Positions 1 through 8,316 are shown, counted from the stretch's first letter. The stretch is DNA of 64,000 bases from Paractinoplanes maris (GCF_023544465.1 NZ_JALPVL010000009.1:62001-126000); one strand, 5' to 3'. The notes: generated by a model not told the origin, from the letters alone. Numbers and translations are program-made.

Positions 1-418
1 AGGCCGTTGCGTCCGCGGCTGCCGCGGAGGCTGCCACCGGATAGGCGGGTGGTGAACACCATGCCGTTGTCGGTCAGCGTTGAGGCCGGAACACCATGCG
101 CGGCACGGTTTCCCGGAATTGCTGCCGTACGACGGCGCCGGTGATCCTCGGGTGGGCGGTGACCGTGAGGGCGTAGCGGGAGTGGTCGTCGATCCAGGAC
201 AAGATTTCCACGTCGGTGCCGGGCCGGCCGTCGGGGCGGGTGAGCCGGTAGTGGGTAAAGTCGGCTTGCCAGCATTCGTTGGGCTGTTCGGCGGCGAAGC
301 GGATGTAGGAGCTCTTGGGTCGTTTGGCCGGCTCGGGCATGACCAGCCCTTGGGCGGTCAGGTATCGGGCGATCGTGGCCCTCGAGACGGTGGTGAGCCG
401 GCGATGAGCTCCTATAGG
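1..418 (-). pseudogene. IS481-family transposase remnant, frameshifted
   Basis: Reading right to left, the minus strand encodes the end of a helix-turn-helix (VSRATIARYL), then the RPKSSYIRFAAEQPNECWQ block and DDE-core sequence QADFTHYRL and WIDDHSRYALTV, all typical of IS481 transposases. Near position 105 the frame breaks: the original frame ends in VPRMVFRPQR and stop, while the other frame continues as HGVPASTLTDNGMVFTTRL, the expected family continuation. One missing base (CGCGC-ATGG where CGCGCCATGG would be in frame) explains this. The N-terminal part beyond about 418 is scrambled with stops. The gene runs off the left edge. It is inactive as written. Confidence 0.8.
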
Positions 419-757
419 TGCGCTTCTACGAATTTGCGGTCGCCGAGCACCGGACCAGCATGCCGCAGGCCACTGCTCAAAAGTAGAGCTAGTCGCCGAG
501 ATCCAAGCGCGGTTCGGGGGTGCCGCGAGACGGCTTGCCCGGCGACCGACCAGTTATTTTTTCCTACGGCGTACGTGACCAAAGCTGGCTACCGTCAGCC
601 GCACCCGAGAGTGGACCCTCTAGCAGGACAGGGCGCCATCCGTGTCGGCGTGGTCCGATGTACCTGCTGTCAGCGGGGCTTGACTCATTCACCGTGCGCC
701 AAATCGGGCATCGTATACGAGCTCCTGTGTAACGGATTGATTGCTTAACGTGATTGG
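419..757. other. Intergenic stretch with degraded IS481 5' sequence
   Basis: No convincing gene. The first hundred bases may be the decayed N-terminal part of the adjacent IS481 transposase, since short matches such as an ELI tripeptide appear in changing frames with stops between them. The rest shows only short antisense frames and presumably carries the promoter of the nuclease-like gene that starts at 758. Confidence 0.4.
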
Positions 758-2209
758 ATGTCTCCGAACACTGCGGTGTGGTACGTCCCCGCCCAGATCG
801 AACTTGATCTCCGTGACGAGCCGTCCCTCGGGCATCCTGAGCATCCTGGCCTGCTCGGGCGGTTGTACTCTCCCGGTGCTTCCCGGCCCTTCCGTGAGGG
901 TGTTCTGCAGTGCCCGCAGTGCAGGGACATGAACCCAGACTGCCCAGAGTGGATGTTCCTACGGCGCCGCAACGGCCTACTGCACGCCGTCCATCACAAC
1001 CCCGGCATCCGTGACCACGACGAGGGCGAAAGTGACGCCCATAAGGCACTCAAGGAGCGCATCGCCACCGCCGCGCAGAGGAACGGTCTCGAGGCGGACA
1101 CCGAAAGCGCCTCGCCCGACCGCAAACGCCGCACCGATGTGCTCATCCACGGCGGCAATCAGGACCTCGCCTTCGAAGCTCAAATCTCGTACGCCAGTCG
1201 GGAGAACGTGCAACGTCGCTCCAAGCGGGCCCGGCGCGACGGGCTCACCCCGCTCTGGACCACACCCAGCCTCAAGGCCCCGCTGGTCGATGTCGCACCG
1301 TGGGCCGGCATCAAGCGGATGCCCTGGCAGGAGTACCTCAGTGTCACTGAGCTGCCGGTGATCGGTGGGGTCCGTACGCTAACAAGACGGGAATGTGGGC
1401 GCACTGGTGCGTTGTGCCCGGACCGCAAGAAGGGCCGGACGTGCCCCGGTTGGCACTTCGAGTGGGAACCCAAGCAAATGCGCAACCTCGACGACCTGGT
1501 CGTCCGGGCCGCCTACGGCGAGTGGATCCCCTATGAGCACCGCACCAGCAAAGGCAGCATCCGCTGGTTCTGGGTGCGGGCCGCCGAAGCGAATCAAGTG
1601 GAACAGGAAACCGAGGCCCGACCGTCGAAGCGTCGCCGACCCGGCCCCGATGATCAGGACGTTCGTCCGCTCGACCGCACCTGCACTTACGGCGAAGACA
1701 CCACTGTGCCAGAGCCACTTGCAGCCGGCCCCCTCGAGCCGATCGTCGTCTCGGCTGCACAACCCGTCGCCGCTGCGCCGCCACCGGCAAGGCAGCCGGA
1801 AGCCACCATGCCCCGCCCGTCTGAACCGTTCCCGTCCAGCACGCGTCGACCGGTCATCGTCCCAGGGACCCTGCCAGTGGCCGGCGACGAAGAGACCGCA
1901 TCAGCCAACCTAGTGATCTTCCTGGACGAGGTCCGCCGCCAAGCGGCCGTTGAGCGCCAGGTCCGCGGAACCGGTGGCCAGGTGGGTGAGGCCGTTCGGG
2001 ACCGCACCGGCGACCTGGACGGCCGATTCGCCTGGATGATCGTGGTAAACGGTCAGCAGGTACAGGTTCGGATGCCCGGAGTCGACCTGGAAATCCTGCG
2101 TGGCTACAGCGTGCGAACACCCTGCCTGATGGTCAACGGCGAGTATGCGTGGTGGGGCAGCGCCATCTACCTCGCTGTTCCCATTCCTCGACGAACGCCG
2201 CGGCAGTAG
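758..2209 (+). CDS. Competence protein CoiA-like nuclease-fold protein
   Basis: A 483-residue protein resembling the actinobacterial CoiA-like family. Residues about 91-160 hold the family core: ESDAHKALKERI (H95), then RRTDVLI (D127) and FEAQISYAS (E140, Q142), which fits a PD-(D/E)xK nuclease pattern. A possible zinc-binding pair, CPQC and CPEW, lies at 52-64. Residues 200-265 carry the family's GVR...CPDRK...W segment. The last 200 residues are proline-rich, then form a separate domain (about 385-480) that I do not recognise. CoiA assists DNA processing in transformation in Firmicutes; in actinobacteria its role is unknown. The gene lies between two transposase remnants, so it may be cargo. 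The start could be later than this ATG. Confidence 0.72.
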   Translation: MSPNTAVWYVPAQIELDLRDEPSLGHPEHPGLLGRLYSPGASRPFREGVLQCPQCRDMNPDCPEWMFLRRRNGLLHAVHHNPGIRDHDEGESDAHKALKERIATAAQRNGLEADTESASPDRKRRTDVLIHGGNQDLAFEAQISYASRENVQRRSKRARRDGLTPLWTTPSLKAPLVDVAPWAGIKRMPWQEYLSVTELPVIGGVRTLTRRECGRTGALCPDRKKGRTCPGWHFEWEPKQMRNLDDLVVRAAYGEWIPYEHRTSKGSIRWFWVRAAEANQVEQETEARPSKRRRPGPDDQDVRPLDRTCTYGEDTTVPEPLAAGPLEPIVVSAAQPVAAAPPPARQPEATMPRPSEPFPSSTRRPVIVPGTLPVAGDEETASANLVIFLDEVRRQAAVERQVRGTGGQVGEAVRDRTGDLDGRFAWMIVVNGQQVQVRMPGVDLEILRGYSVRTPCLMVNGEYAWWGSAIYLAVPIPRRTPRQ

Positions 2210-2255
2210 CGAAGAGAACTCGAGCCCTGTCCCCGGATGAGCTCGGCCCGGCTAA

Positions 2256-2595
2256 ATGGAATCGGGTGCTCCGGGCGTTGCGCGAGGCCTTGCCTCAGTT
2301 GATCAATGGTTTGCGGAGCTGGGCCCGTTGCATACCCGCGTCGGCGGGCGGTTCATCCGCTGCGAGCCGCGGCGGCGGGCGCGGCAGTATCTGGCGGGGC
2401 TGGTCGCGGGCCTGGACCGGACGAACGGCTGGACGTTCGCCGAGCAGGCCGGCGACGTGTCGCGGGACGGGATGCAACCGTTGTTGCGGTGGGCGGACTG
2501 GGACATCGACGCGGTGCGTGACGACCTGCGCGACTATGTGTTCGAACACCTCGGCGACCCGGCGGCGCTGAGCACCGACTCCCAGCCAGGGCGGT
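2256..2595 (+). pseudogene. IS701-family transposase, 5' fragment
   Basis: Codes for about 110 residues matching the N-terminus of IS701-type transposases: WFAELGPLHTRVGGRF, then EPRRRARQYLAGLVAGL, NGWTFAEQAGDVSRDGMQ and AVRDDLRDYVFEHLGDPAAL. Full proteins continue with a VVDETGF-type DDE segment; here similarity stops at the DPAAL position and the frame enters the antisense of the neighbouring ferredoxin-like gene. It starts 46 bases after the CoiA-like gene. This is a truncated, inactive copy. Confidence 0.75.
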
Positions 2596-3057
2596 GTCAA
2601 CGTGCTCGTACCAGATGGCGTTGGGGTGCACGATTACCAGCGGGCCGAGGTTGCAGGGAAACAGGCAGCCGGTAGAGGTCACCAGGACGTCGTCGTCGCC
2701 GAGACCATGCTGCCCGAGCCGGTCGCCGAGGGCGGCGGTGACCTCGTTGGCCCCGTACGCGGTGCGTCGGGGACCCCGGCACATGAGAACCTGCCGGGTG
2801 TGGCGGGTGATCTGCGACCAGGTCGGGCTGCGGAACGGCCCCGGGTTCCCGGTCAGCGCGCGGCGTTCGCCCGCGATGGCCTGCGTGACCGCGGTGACGA
2901 GCGCGGACTGCCCGGCGATCGGTTCCGCGACCGAGATGGTCAAGGCCCGCCCACGGGTCTCGTGCCAGTGGGCGACGGCGCGGCGGATCCAGGTGTCCGG
3001 GTACCGGTCGGGCGGTACGTGGACGGCCACGAGTAGCACCTCGCCGCCGTTGGGCAT
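2353..3057 (-). pseudogene. (2Fe-2S) ferredoxin-domain protein, 3'-truncated
   Basis: Starts MPNGGEVLLVAVHVPP. The first 85 residues resemble a CbiX/sirohydrochlorin-chelatase-like region (VAEPIAGQSALVTAVTQAI). Residues about 95-155 match thioredoxin-like [2Fe-2S] domains: VLMCRGPRRTAYGA, then VLVTSTGCLFPCNLGP and VHPNAIWYEHV. Three Cys are visible (one in LMCRG, two in TGCLFPCNLG); the Cys usually found after RGPR is not there. Near 2595 homology ends and the frame runs through the antisense of the IS701 fragment to a stop at 2353, giving an artificial tail. Native sequence therefore covers about 2595-3057. Proteins of this kind are usually linked to cobalamin or heme metabolism, but no partner gene lies nearby. 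Confidence 0.6.
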
Positions 3058-3103
3058 GGTCGCGCAGCCGTAGCAGACGCCGCGTCCCAACGGCGACTAC
3101 CGG

Positions 3104-3508
3104 TCAGGAAGGCGACGTCCGACTTCGGGCTGTCACTGGTGTGGCAGACCCGCCATCCCGGGGTGCCTCGGAAGCCGCATCCATCCATCGCTGCCCCCGC
3201 CCGAGGACCGCGGCGAAACCGATGAGCACGATGTACGGCCACGGCGCGACGTCACTGACGACGGCTCCCTGGTTGGCCAGGAACCCGACGAATACCACCG
3301 CGGCGAAGGCGGCCACAGCGGCACAGGCCCGCCAGTCGGCCAGGAACCGGGCCAGCACGGCTGTGGTCACGGCCAAAATCATCAGACGCTTCGCCGGTTC
3401 CTGCGGCTCGGTGAGTGCCGCCGCGGCCAGCGCCGCCACGACGACAGCAGCGCACCCTCCCGCTGTCTCGAACCCGAACATCAAGTTCTTCTCCGGCCGT
3501 GTACGCAC
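3104..3508 (-). CDS. Small integral membrane protein
   Basis: I chose the GTG at 3508 because GAAGGAG lies five bases upstream; a longer frame reaches back to 3664. The 134-residue product has about four hydrophobic stretches (GGCAAVVVAALAAAALT; LMILAVTTAVLARFL; AAVAAFAAVVFVGFLA; WPYIVLIGFAAVLG) and a basic N-terminus (VRTRPEKN). I recognise no family. It is upstream of, and on the same strand as, the truncated ferredoxin-like gene (47 bases apart), so the two may once have been co-transcribed. Confidence 0.55.
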   Translation of the reverse strand: MRTRPEKNLMFGFETAGGCAAVVVAALAAAALTEPQEPAKRLMILAVTTAVLARFLADWRACAAVAAFAAVVFVGFLANQGAVVSDVAPWPYIVLIGFAAVLGRGQRWMDAASEAPRDGGSATPVTARSRTSPS

Positions 3509-3703
3509 CGTGGCTCCTTCGCATCGCGTCGCCGGACTGGAGCCGGCTCCGCCTCCATGACAGCGCGCCCGCTGTCCGGCATCCAAAGCTGTTAATGAAT
3601 CCGGTACGCCCGGCCTGCCGATGTTCACGGCCCGTTGACGCGTAGCCGCACCAGATTCGAACAACCAATGACCGGAGTGCAGCGCGGCTGTGTGGGCGGC
3701 TGC

Positions 3704-4465
3704 TCAGACCCGCCGCGTCCGGAGCCATCCGTCCCAGCCGCGTTCGCGCATCAACTCGCGCATCCGCTCGGCTCGCTCGTCGGCCACGTCGGCAAGGTCG
3801 TCCAGCAGGGCGAAGGGTGTGTCGTCGCCGGTCTCGTAGGGGTAGAGATCACCCGCGGCTTCCGCGGATTCAGCCAGCTCGACCATGAGGTCGACGGCCT
3901 CCACCACGAGCGGGTCGTCCAACCCTTCGGTCTCCATGAGCGCGGACAGCACCTGATAGAGCCGGACGACCCGCGGGTCCTCCAGCTGGGCGATCTTGTC
4001 GGGTATCCACTCGATCACTTTGCCGGGCCAGCGGGCCGCGAGAACGATCCAGCCGTCCCGTTCGCCGGCCAGCATCCGCTCGGACGTTCCGATCGCCCGG
4101 AGCCGGTCGAGATACGCGACCACCTCCGGCGGAAGGACCAGGCCGTCCCCGGCGGCGAGCTGCGAGATCTGCTTACGGCTCGCCGTCAGCCGGTCGATCT
4201 CGTTGCTGAGGTGGCCGTCGATCCGTTTCACCGTCTCGGCGAGGGTCGCAGGGTCGGCCTCAAGCATGGGGCCGATCTGTGCCCGCGGCACGCCGGCGTC
4301 GGCGAGGGTGCGAATTTTGATGAGCGTCACCACGGCGGACGCGTCGTACTTCCGGTAGCCCGAAGCGTCCCGCTCCGGTTCGGGCAGCAAGCCGATCTGG
4401 TGATAGTGCCGCACCGCGCGCACCGTGACGCCGGCGTATGCGGCGAGTTGCCCGATGGTGAGCAT
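3704..4465 (-). CDS. MerR-family transcriptional regulator
   Basis: 253 residues. The N-terminus MLTIGQLAAYAGVTVRAVRHYHQIGLL is a textbook MerR winged helix-turn-helix, followed by the GYRKYD wing and the LADAGVPRAQIG helix. The C-terminal 150 residues are acidic and helical with no TipAS or metal-binding cysteines, so the effector is unknown. It is the last gene of a three-gene operon after an ABC ATPase and permease, 14 bases behind the permease. MerR proteins in such operons usually act on the promoter of their own transporter. The palindrome at 6041-6057 in front of the ATPase gene is the obvious candidate site. Confidence 0.88.
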   Translation of the reverse strand: MLTIGQLAAYAGVTVRAVRHYHQIGLLPEPERDASGYRKYDASAVVTLIKIRTLADAGVPRAQIGPMLEADPATLAETVKRIDGHLSNEIDRLTASRKQISQLAAGDGLVLPPEVVAYLDRLRAIGTSERMLAGERDGWIVLAARWPGKVIEWIPDKIAQLEDPRVVRLYQVLSALMETEGLDDPLVVEAVDLMVELAESAEAAGDLYPYETGDDTPFALLDDLADVADERAERMRELMRERGWDGWLRTRRV

Positions 4466-4479
4466 GGCCTGATCCTGGC

Positions 4480-5241
4480 TCAGTTGAAGCGGCGGCGGTA
4501 GGCGATGCCCGCGAAAACGGAGGCAACGATGAGAAGGCCGACGCACCAGGCGAGGGCGGTCCCGATGCCGGCGCCGACCGGCTGCTCGGTGAACAGCGCC
4601 CGCAGAGTGTTCACGATGGAGGTCACCGGCTGGTTCTCGGCGAAGGCGCGTACCGGGCCGGGCATGGAGTCGGTGGGCACGAAGGCCGAGCTGATGAACG
4701 GCAGGAAGATCAACGGGTAGGCGAACGCGCTCGCGCCGTCCACCGATCTCGCGGTGAGGCCGGGGATCACCGCGAGCCAGGTCAGCGCCAGGGTGAACAG
4801 GACCAGGATCCCGGCGACCGCGAGCCAGTCCACCACGCCTGCCCCGGACCGGAAACCCATCACCAGAGCGACCAGCAGGACCACCACGAGAGAGATCAGG
4901 TTGGCGACCAGCGAGGTCAGGACGTGCGCCCACAGCACGGAGGGGCGGGCGATCGGCATGGACTGGAACCGTTCGAAGATGCCGCCCTGCAGATCCTGGA
5001 ACAGTCGGTACGCCGTGTAGGAGATGCCCGAGGCGATGGTGATGATCAGGATGCCGGGCAGCAGGTAGTTCACGTAGGAGCCGGTCCCGGTCTGGATGGC
5101 GCCGCCGAGGACGTAGACGAACAGCAGCAGCATGGCGATGGGCGTCACCACGGTGGTGATGATCGTGTCGGGGCTGCGGGCGATGTGCCGCAACGAACGG
5201 CCCAGCAGGACGGCGGTGTCGCCGAGGAAGTGCTTGTTCAT
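4480..5241 (-). CDS. ABC-2 type transporter permease
   Basis: 253 residues beginning MNKHFLGDTAVLLGRSLRHI, with six predicted membrane helices and the ABC-2 permease layout seen in DrrB-like exporters (SPDTIITTVVTPIAMLLLFV near residue 25, LLPGILIITIASG near 62, FLPFISSAFVPTDSMP near 180). The start codon overlaps the ATPase stop (ATGA), so the two are translationally coupled and surely form one exporter. Substrate is unknown; family members export antibiotics, other hydrophobic drugs or lipids. Confidence 0.9.
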   Translation of the reverse strand: MNKHFLGDTAVLLGRSLRHIARSPDTIITTVVTPIAMLLLFVYVLGGAIQTGTGSYVNYLLPGILIITIASGISYTAYRLFQDLQGGIFERFQSMPIARPSVLWAHVLTSLVANLISLVVVLLVALVMGFRSGAGVVDWLAVAGILVLFTLALTWLAVIPGLTARSVDGASAFAYPLIFLPFISSAFVPTDSMPGPVRAFAENQPVTSIVNTLRALFTEQPVGAGIGTALAWCVGLLIVASVFAGIAYRRRFN

Positions 5242-6023
5242 CGCTGTTCTCCGTTCGTGGCCGTGCCGACCAGGGAGAGGAAGACGTCCTCGAGGGTGGG
5301 CTGCTTCTCGACGTACTCGACCTTGGCCGGGGGTAGCAGCCGCTTGAGCTCGTCGAGAGTGCCGTTGACGATGATCCGGCCCTGGTGCAGGATCGCAATC
5401 CGGTCGGCGAGGTGTTCGGCCTCGTCGAGGTACTGGGTCGTGAGCAGTACGGTGGTGCCGCCTTGGGCCAGTTCCTGGATGGCCTGCCACACGTCAAGGC
5501 GTCCCTCCGGGTCCAGGCCGGTGGTGGGCTCGTCGAGGAAGATGACCGGCGGGTTCCCGATCAGGCTCATCGCGATATCCAGCCGGCGGCGCATGCCCCC
5601 TGAGTACGTGGCTACCCGGCGGCCGCCGGCCTCGGTCAGCGAGAACCGCAGTAGCAGGTCGTCTGCGATCGTGGCTACGTCCTTGAGGTGCCGCAGCCGG
5701 GCGATAAGAATGAGGTTCTCCCGCCCGGTGAGGATTTCGTCCACCGCCGCGAACTGTCCGGTGAGGCTGATCGACTCCCGGACGTCGGCCGCCCGCGCCG
5801 CGACGTCGAACCCGTTGACCAAGGCGGTGCCGGCGTCGGCCCGAAGCAAGGTGGACAAGACTTTCACCAGCGTGGTCTTGCCCGCACCGTTCGAACCGAG
5901 CAATGCGAAGATGCTGCCCCGGGCCACCTCGATGTCGACCCCGCGGAGCACCTTCAGCTCCTTGAACGATTTCTCCAAGTCTCGTACGCGTATCGCGGTC
6001 TGCTCCGTCGATGATGTGCTCAT
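5238..6023 (-). CDS. ABC transporter ATP-binding protein (DrrA-like)
   Basis: 261 residues from the ATG at 6023 (MSTSSTEQTAIRV). Walker A is GSNGAGKTT (43-51), Q-loop region SLTGQFAAVDEILTG (87-100), signature YSGGMRRR (140-147), Walker B IFLDEPTTGLD (161-171), and a switch segment LLTTQYLDEAEHLADR, all characteristic of drug-resistance ATPases of the DrrA type. The C-terminal LEDVFLSL motif is also present. It is the first gene of the ATPase-permease-MerR operon. The promoter region holds a 17-bp palindrome 18 bases before the start codon. An alternative upstream ATG exists at 6062, but it lies across the palindrome. Confidence 0.92.
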   Translation of the reverse strand: MSTSSTEQTAIRVRDLEKSFKELKVLRGVDIEVARGSIFALLGSNGAGKTTLVKVLSTLLRADAGTALVNGFDVAARAADVRESISLTGQFAAVDEILTGRENLILIARLRHLKDVATIADDLLLRFSLTEAGGRRVATYSGGMRRRLDIAMSLIGNPPVIFLDEPTTGLDPEGRLDVWQAIQELAQGGTTVLLTTQYLDEAEHLADRIAILHQGRIIVNGTLDELKRLLPPAKVEYVEKQPTLEDVFLSLVGTATNGEQR

Positions 6024-6040
6024 GCCGGTCAGCATGGAGG

Positions 6041-6057
6041 GTTGACGCTGCGTCAAC
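6041..6057. promoter_or_regulatory. Palindromic operator of the ABC/MerR operon
   Basis: GTTGACGCTGCGTCAAC is a perfect palindrome with 8-base arms around one central base. It lies 18 bases upstream of the ATPase start, where a MerR-type regulator would be expected to bind. A related site, TTGACAACGCGTCAA, occurs at 6361-6375 and a weaker one, GTGAACAACGCGTCAC, near 6864. Confidence 0.65.
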
Positions 6058-6062
6058 GTCAA

Positions 6063-6448
6063 GATGTTCTTCCTGGCGGATCATGTGGACGAGCGGGCTG
6101 CCTTCGGCCCAGGCGAAATAGCAGTGCGGGCGTACGCCGGTGGCGTCGCGCAGGGCGAGCAGGATTGCGCCGCGGGTCCGACCGGCTGCACCCGATGGCG
6201 CAGCAGCCAGCCGGCCACACCCTTCGACGGCGTGCTCTCGTGGGCGGGGGAGGCCATGACCGCGGGTACGGCGTACTCGGGTGGCGCCTCGACCGGAGGC
6301 GGTTGCTCGTTCACCGGACCAGGGTCACCCGGCCGAGGCTCACCGGCCCGGCAGTGGGCGTTGACAACGCGTCAAAATCTGCGCCTCGGACGCTGTATCC
6401 GTGTGAACGACCCTGGTGACTGGTCCCGTCCGAGCGCAGGTTGGCAGG
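6063..6448. other. Intergenic region with a short minus-strand remnant
   Basis: No intact gene. On the minus strand near 6080-6170 a segment reading RDATGVRPHCYFAWAEGSP looks protein-like but has no start and shifts frame at about 6175; I cannot name the family. The plus-strand frame opposite it is probably a shadow. The second MerR-type palindrome (6361-6375) lies here, about 75 bases before the universal-stress fragment. Confidence 0.35.
6361..6375. promoter_or_regulatory. Second MerR-operator-like inverted repeat
   Basis: TTGACAACGCGTCAA: five-base arms TTGAC/GTCAA, sharing the GTTGAC...GCGTCAA core of the palindrome at 6041-6057. It lies upstream of the plus-strand universal-stress fragment, so the MerR regulator might act there as well. 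Confidence 0.35.
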
Positions 6449-6715
6449 ATGAGTGATGAGCGGGGCAAGGTAGTCGTCGGAATCTCGTCGTCCCTGGCTG
6501 GACTTGAGGCGTTGCGCTTCGCGATAGCAGAAGCACGTCGGCGTCAAGCGACGCTGATGGCCGTCCGGGCCTGGTCGTGCAACAACAGCGGGCGGGCGCG
6601 TTCCTTGTGGGAATGGGAGCGAACGGCTCGAGCCGGCGGTAGCAAGGTCACCCGCCGGATGCTGCGCGAGGCGATCACGTCCTTGGAGAAAAGCCCGTCA
6701 CGCATCGATCGTTGA
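6449..6715 (+). pseudogene. Universal stress protein N-terminal fragment
   Basis: Starting at ATG 6449 (MSDERGKVVVGISSSLAGLEAL), the 88 residues match the first half of a UspA domain: beta-strand KVVVGIS, helix LEALRFAIAEARRRQ and strand TLMAVRAW, then SLWEWERTARAGGSK. The normal domain is about 140 residues and ends with the GxRGxGG-type nucleotide-binding loop; here a stop follows IDR and that loop is absent. It is either a truncated gene or a minimal Usp-like protein. Confidence 0.6.
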
Positions 6716-6955
6716 GCGAACCGGCCGGCGGACCCACCGCCGACCGTGTGAGAACAGGACGGCGATAGCGATGAGCGGCCTTGGCCGCCTGCTACCCCGC
6801 GCTGCTGGGTTGGGGCCATGCCGTTGCCGATGTATCCACGGTGTCAATATCGGCGCGTCCGGCGTGAACAACGCGTCACCGGCCCTTTCCGTGGAGGCGA
6901 TCCGGGTGCACCGTCGGGACATGGAACACGATTTCATGACCGGCGGACGGGCGCT

Positions 6956-8248
6956 ATGACGCTCACCGAGCTGCTGCCGTCGCTGCGCACGTCGTTGCGT
7001 CCCGCACTCGACGCGGAGGTCTGGCCGGCCACCGCTCGCTGGGCGTCCCAGGGCGACCTGCTCGTGGGTGGCATCCGGATGACGACGCCGGCCGCCACCT
7101 ACGGCACTCCCGGGCACGTGCTCGACGAGGCCGATGTGCGGGCCCGGTGCGCGGAGTACGTGACCGCGTTCGGCGCCGGCGCGGTCGCCTACAGCGCCAA
7201 GGCGGGGCTGAACACCGGCGTCGGACGGTGGATCGCCGGCTCCGGCCTCGGCTGTTACGTCGCCTCGGCAGCCGAGTTGAGGACCGCGCTGCTGGCCGGG
7301 TTCAAGCCCGCCGATCTGGTGCTGTACGGCTCGAAGAAGTCCGTCGCCGACCTCGAAGCGGCCCATTCCTGTGGTGCGGCGATCGTGGCCGGGTCCCTGG
7401 CCGAGGTCGAGGCGATCGCCCGGCGGGCGCCGACCGGCCAACGTGTCCTCGTCCGGGTGGTGCCTTCGAGGGCCGGTCGTGGCGGCCGTTACCGGTACGG
7501 GCTGGCACTGGGCTCCAGCACCGCCCTGGCCGCGATCAAGCGGGTGCTCACCTCGGAGAATCTGGTCCTGGCCGGACTGGACTGCTCGATCGGGCATCAG
7601 CTGAGCCGTTTCGTCGCGTTCGAAACCTGCCTGCGCGAGGCGATGGGCTTCTGCGCCGTGATCTGGGCCCGTTACCGCGTGACCGTGCCGGCGCTGAACC
7701 TCGGTGGCGGTCATGCGGTCTCCTACGCCGACGGCGACGACGGCTTCGCCGTTGCCGCTTTCGCCGACCGGGTTCGCGCGATGATGCGACTGTCCGCGGA
7801 GCGCTACGGAATCACCGAACCTAGGCTCACCGTCTCGCCCGGCCGGGCCGTCGTCGCCCGTGCCGGCCTGACTCTGCACCGGGTGAGCGAGGTCCTCCAG
7901 GGCCCGCAGCAGACGACAGTGATACTCGACGGCAGCGTGCCCGACTGCGTGGCGACGGAGCAGTGTGCCGGCCGGCACACCGCCTGTCTGATCGGCCGGG
8001 AGTCGACGGCCCGGTTGCACCGGGCGAGAATCGTCGGCGGGGCGGATCAGGACGAGCAGGCATCGGTGCGGCTGCCGGCCGATGTCGCCGCCGGTGACCT
8101 GATCGCCGTGGCCGGAACCGGCGCGTATCACCACCGCCGTGACGCCTTCGTCGGCCGGCCACCGGTGATGGGCGTCGCCGGCGGTCAGACCAGGACCCTG
8201 GTGCGACGGGAGACTTTCGAGGACCTGCTACGCCGCGCGAGCGAGTGA
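6956..8248 (+). CDS. PLP-dependent decarboxylase, diaminopimelate decarboxylase-like
   Basis: 430 residues of fold-type III PLP enzyme. The Schiff-base lysine is K82 in VAYSAKAGLN, followed by the conserved GLGCYVASAAEL. NLGGGHAVSY is the glycine-rich phosphate-binding loop, and ITEPRLTVSPGRAVVARAG corresponds to the family's EPGR motif, here with Ser in place of Glu. The domain-2 active-site segment that in LysA reads GPxCExxD is here VGGADQDEQ, so the catalytic Cys is missing; the late Tyr (GTGAYHHRR) is kept. This points to a paralogue with another substrate, not lysine synthesis. No lysine genes are nearby. The start at 6956 fits the family N-terminus. Confidence 0.72.
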   Translation: MTLTELLPSLRTSLRPALDAEVWPATARWASQGDLLVGGIRMTTPAATYGTPGHVLDEADVRARCAEYVTAFGAGAVAYSAKAGLNTGVGRWIAGSGLGCYVASAAELRTALLAGFKPADLVLYGSKKSVADLEAAHSCGAAIVAGSLAEVEAIARRAPTGQRVLVRVVPSRAGRGGRYRYGLALGSSTALAAIKRVLTSENLVLAGLDCSIGHQLSRFVAFETCLREAMGFCAVIWARYRVTVPALNLGGGHAVSYADGDDGFAVAAFADRVRAMMRLSAERYGITEPRLTVSPGRAVVARAGLTLHRVSEVLQGPQQTTVILDGSVPDCVATEQCAGRHTACLIGRESTARLHRARIVGGADQDEQASVRLPADVAAGDLIAVAGTGAYHHRRDAFVGRPPVMGVAGGQTRTLVRRETFEDLLRRASE

Positions 8249-8265
8249 CTTTTCCTGATAGGAAG

Positions 8266-8288
8266 GGGCCGCCCGGTTCGGGTGGCCC
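8266..8288 (+). terminator. Hairpin terminator after the decarboxylase gene
   Basis: GGGCCGCCC, loop GGTTC, GGGTGGCCC: a 9-bp stem with one G-T pair, 18 bases after the stop at 8248 and followed by TTCG. This is a plausible intrinsic terminator. Confidence 0.6.
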
Positions 8289-8316
8289 TTCGCACTTCGT
8301 GCCGCGCCTGGCTAGG

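Noticed and set aside
6698..8134. 478-codon minus-strand frame opposite the PLP decarboxylase
   Set aside because: No recognisable motifs, and the plus strand carries the PLP lysine motif and family order.
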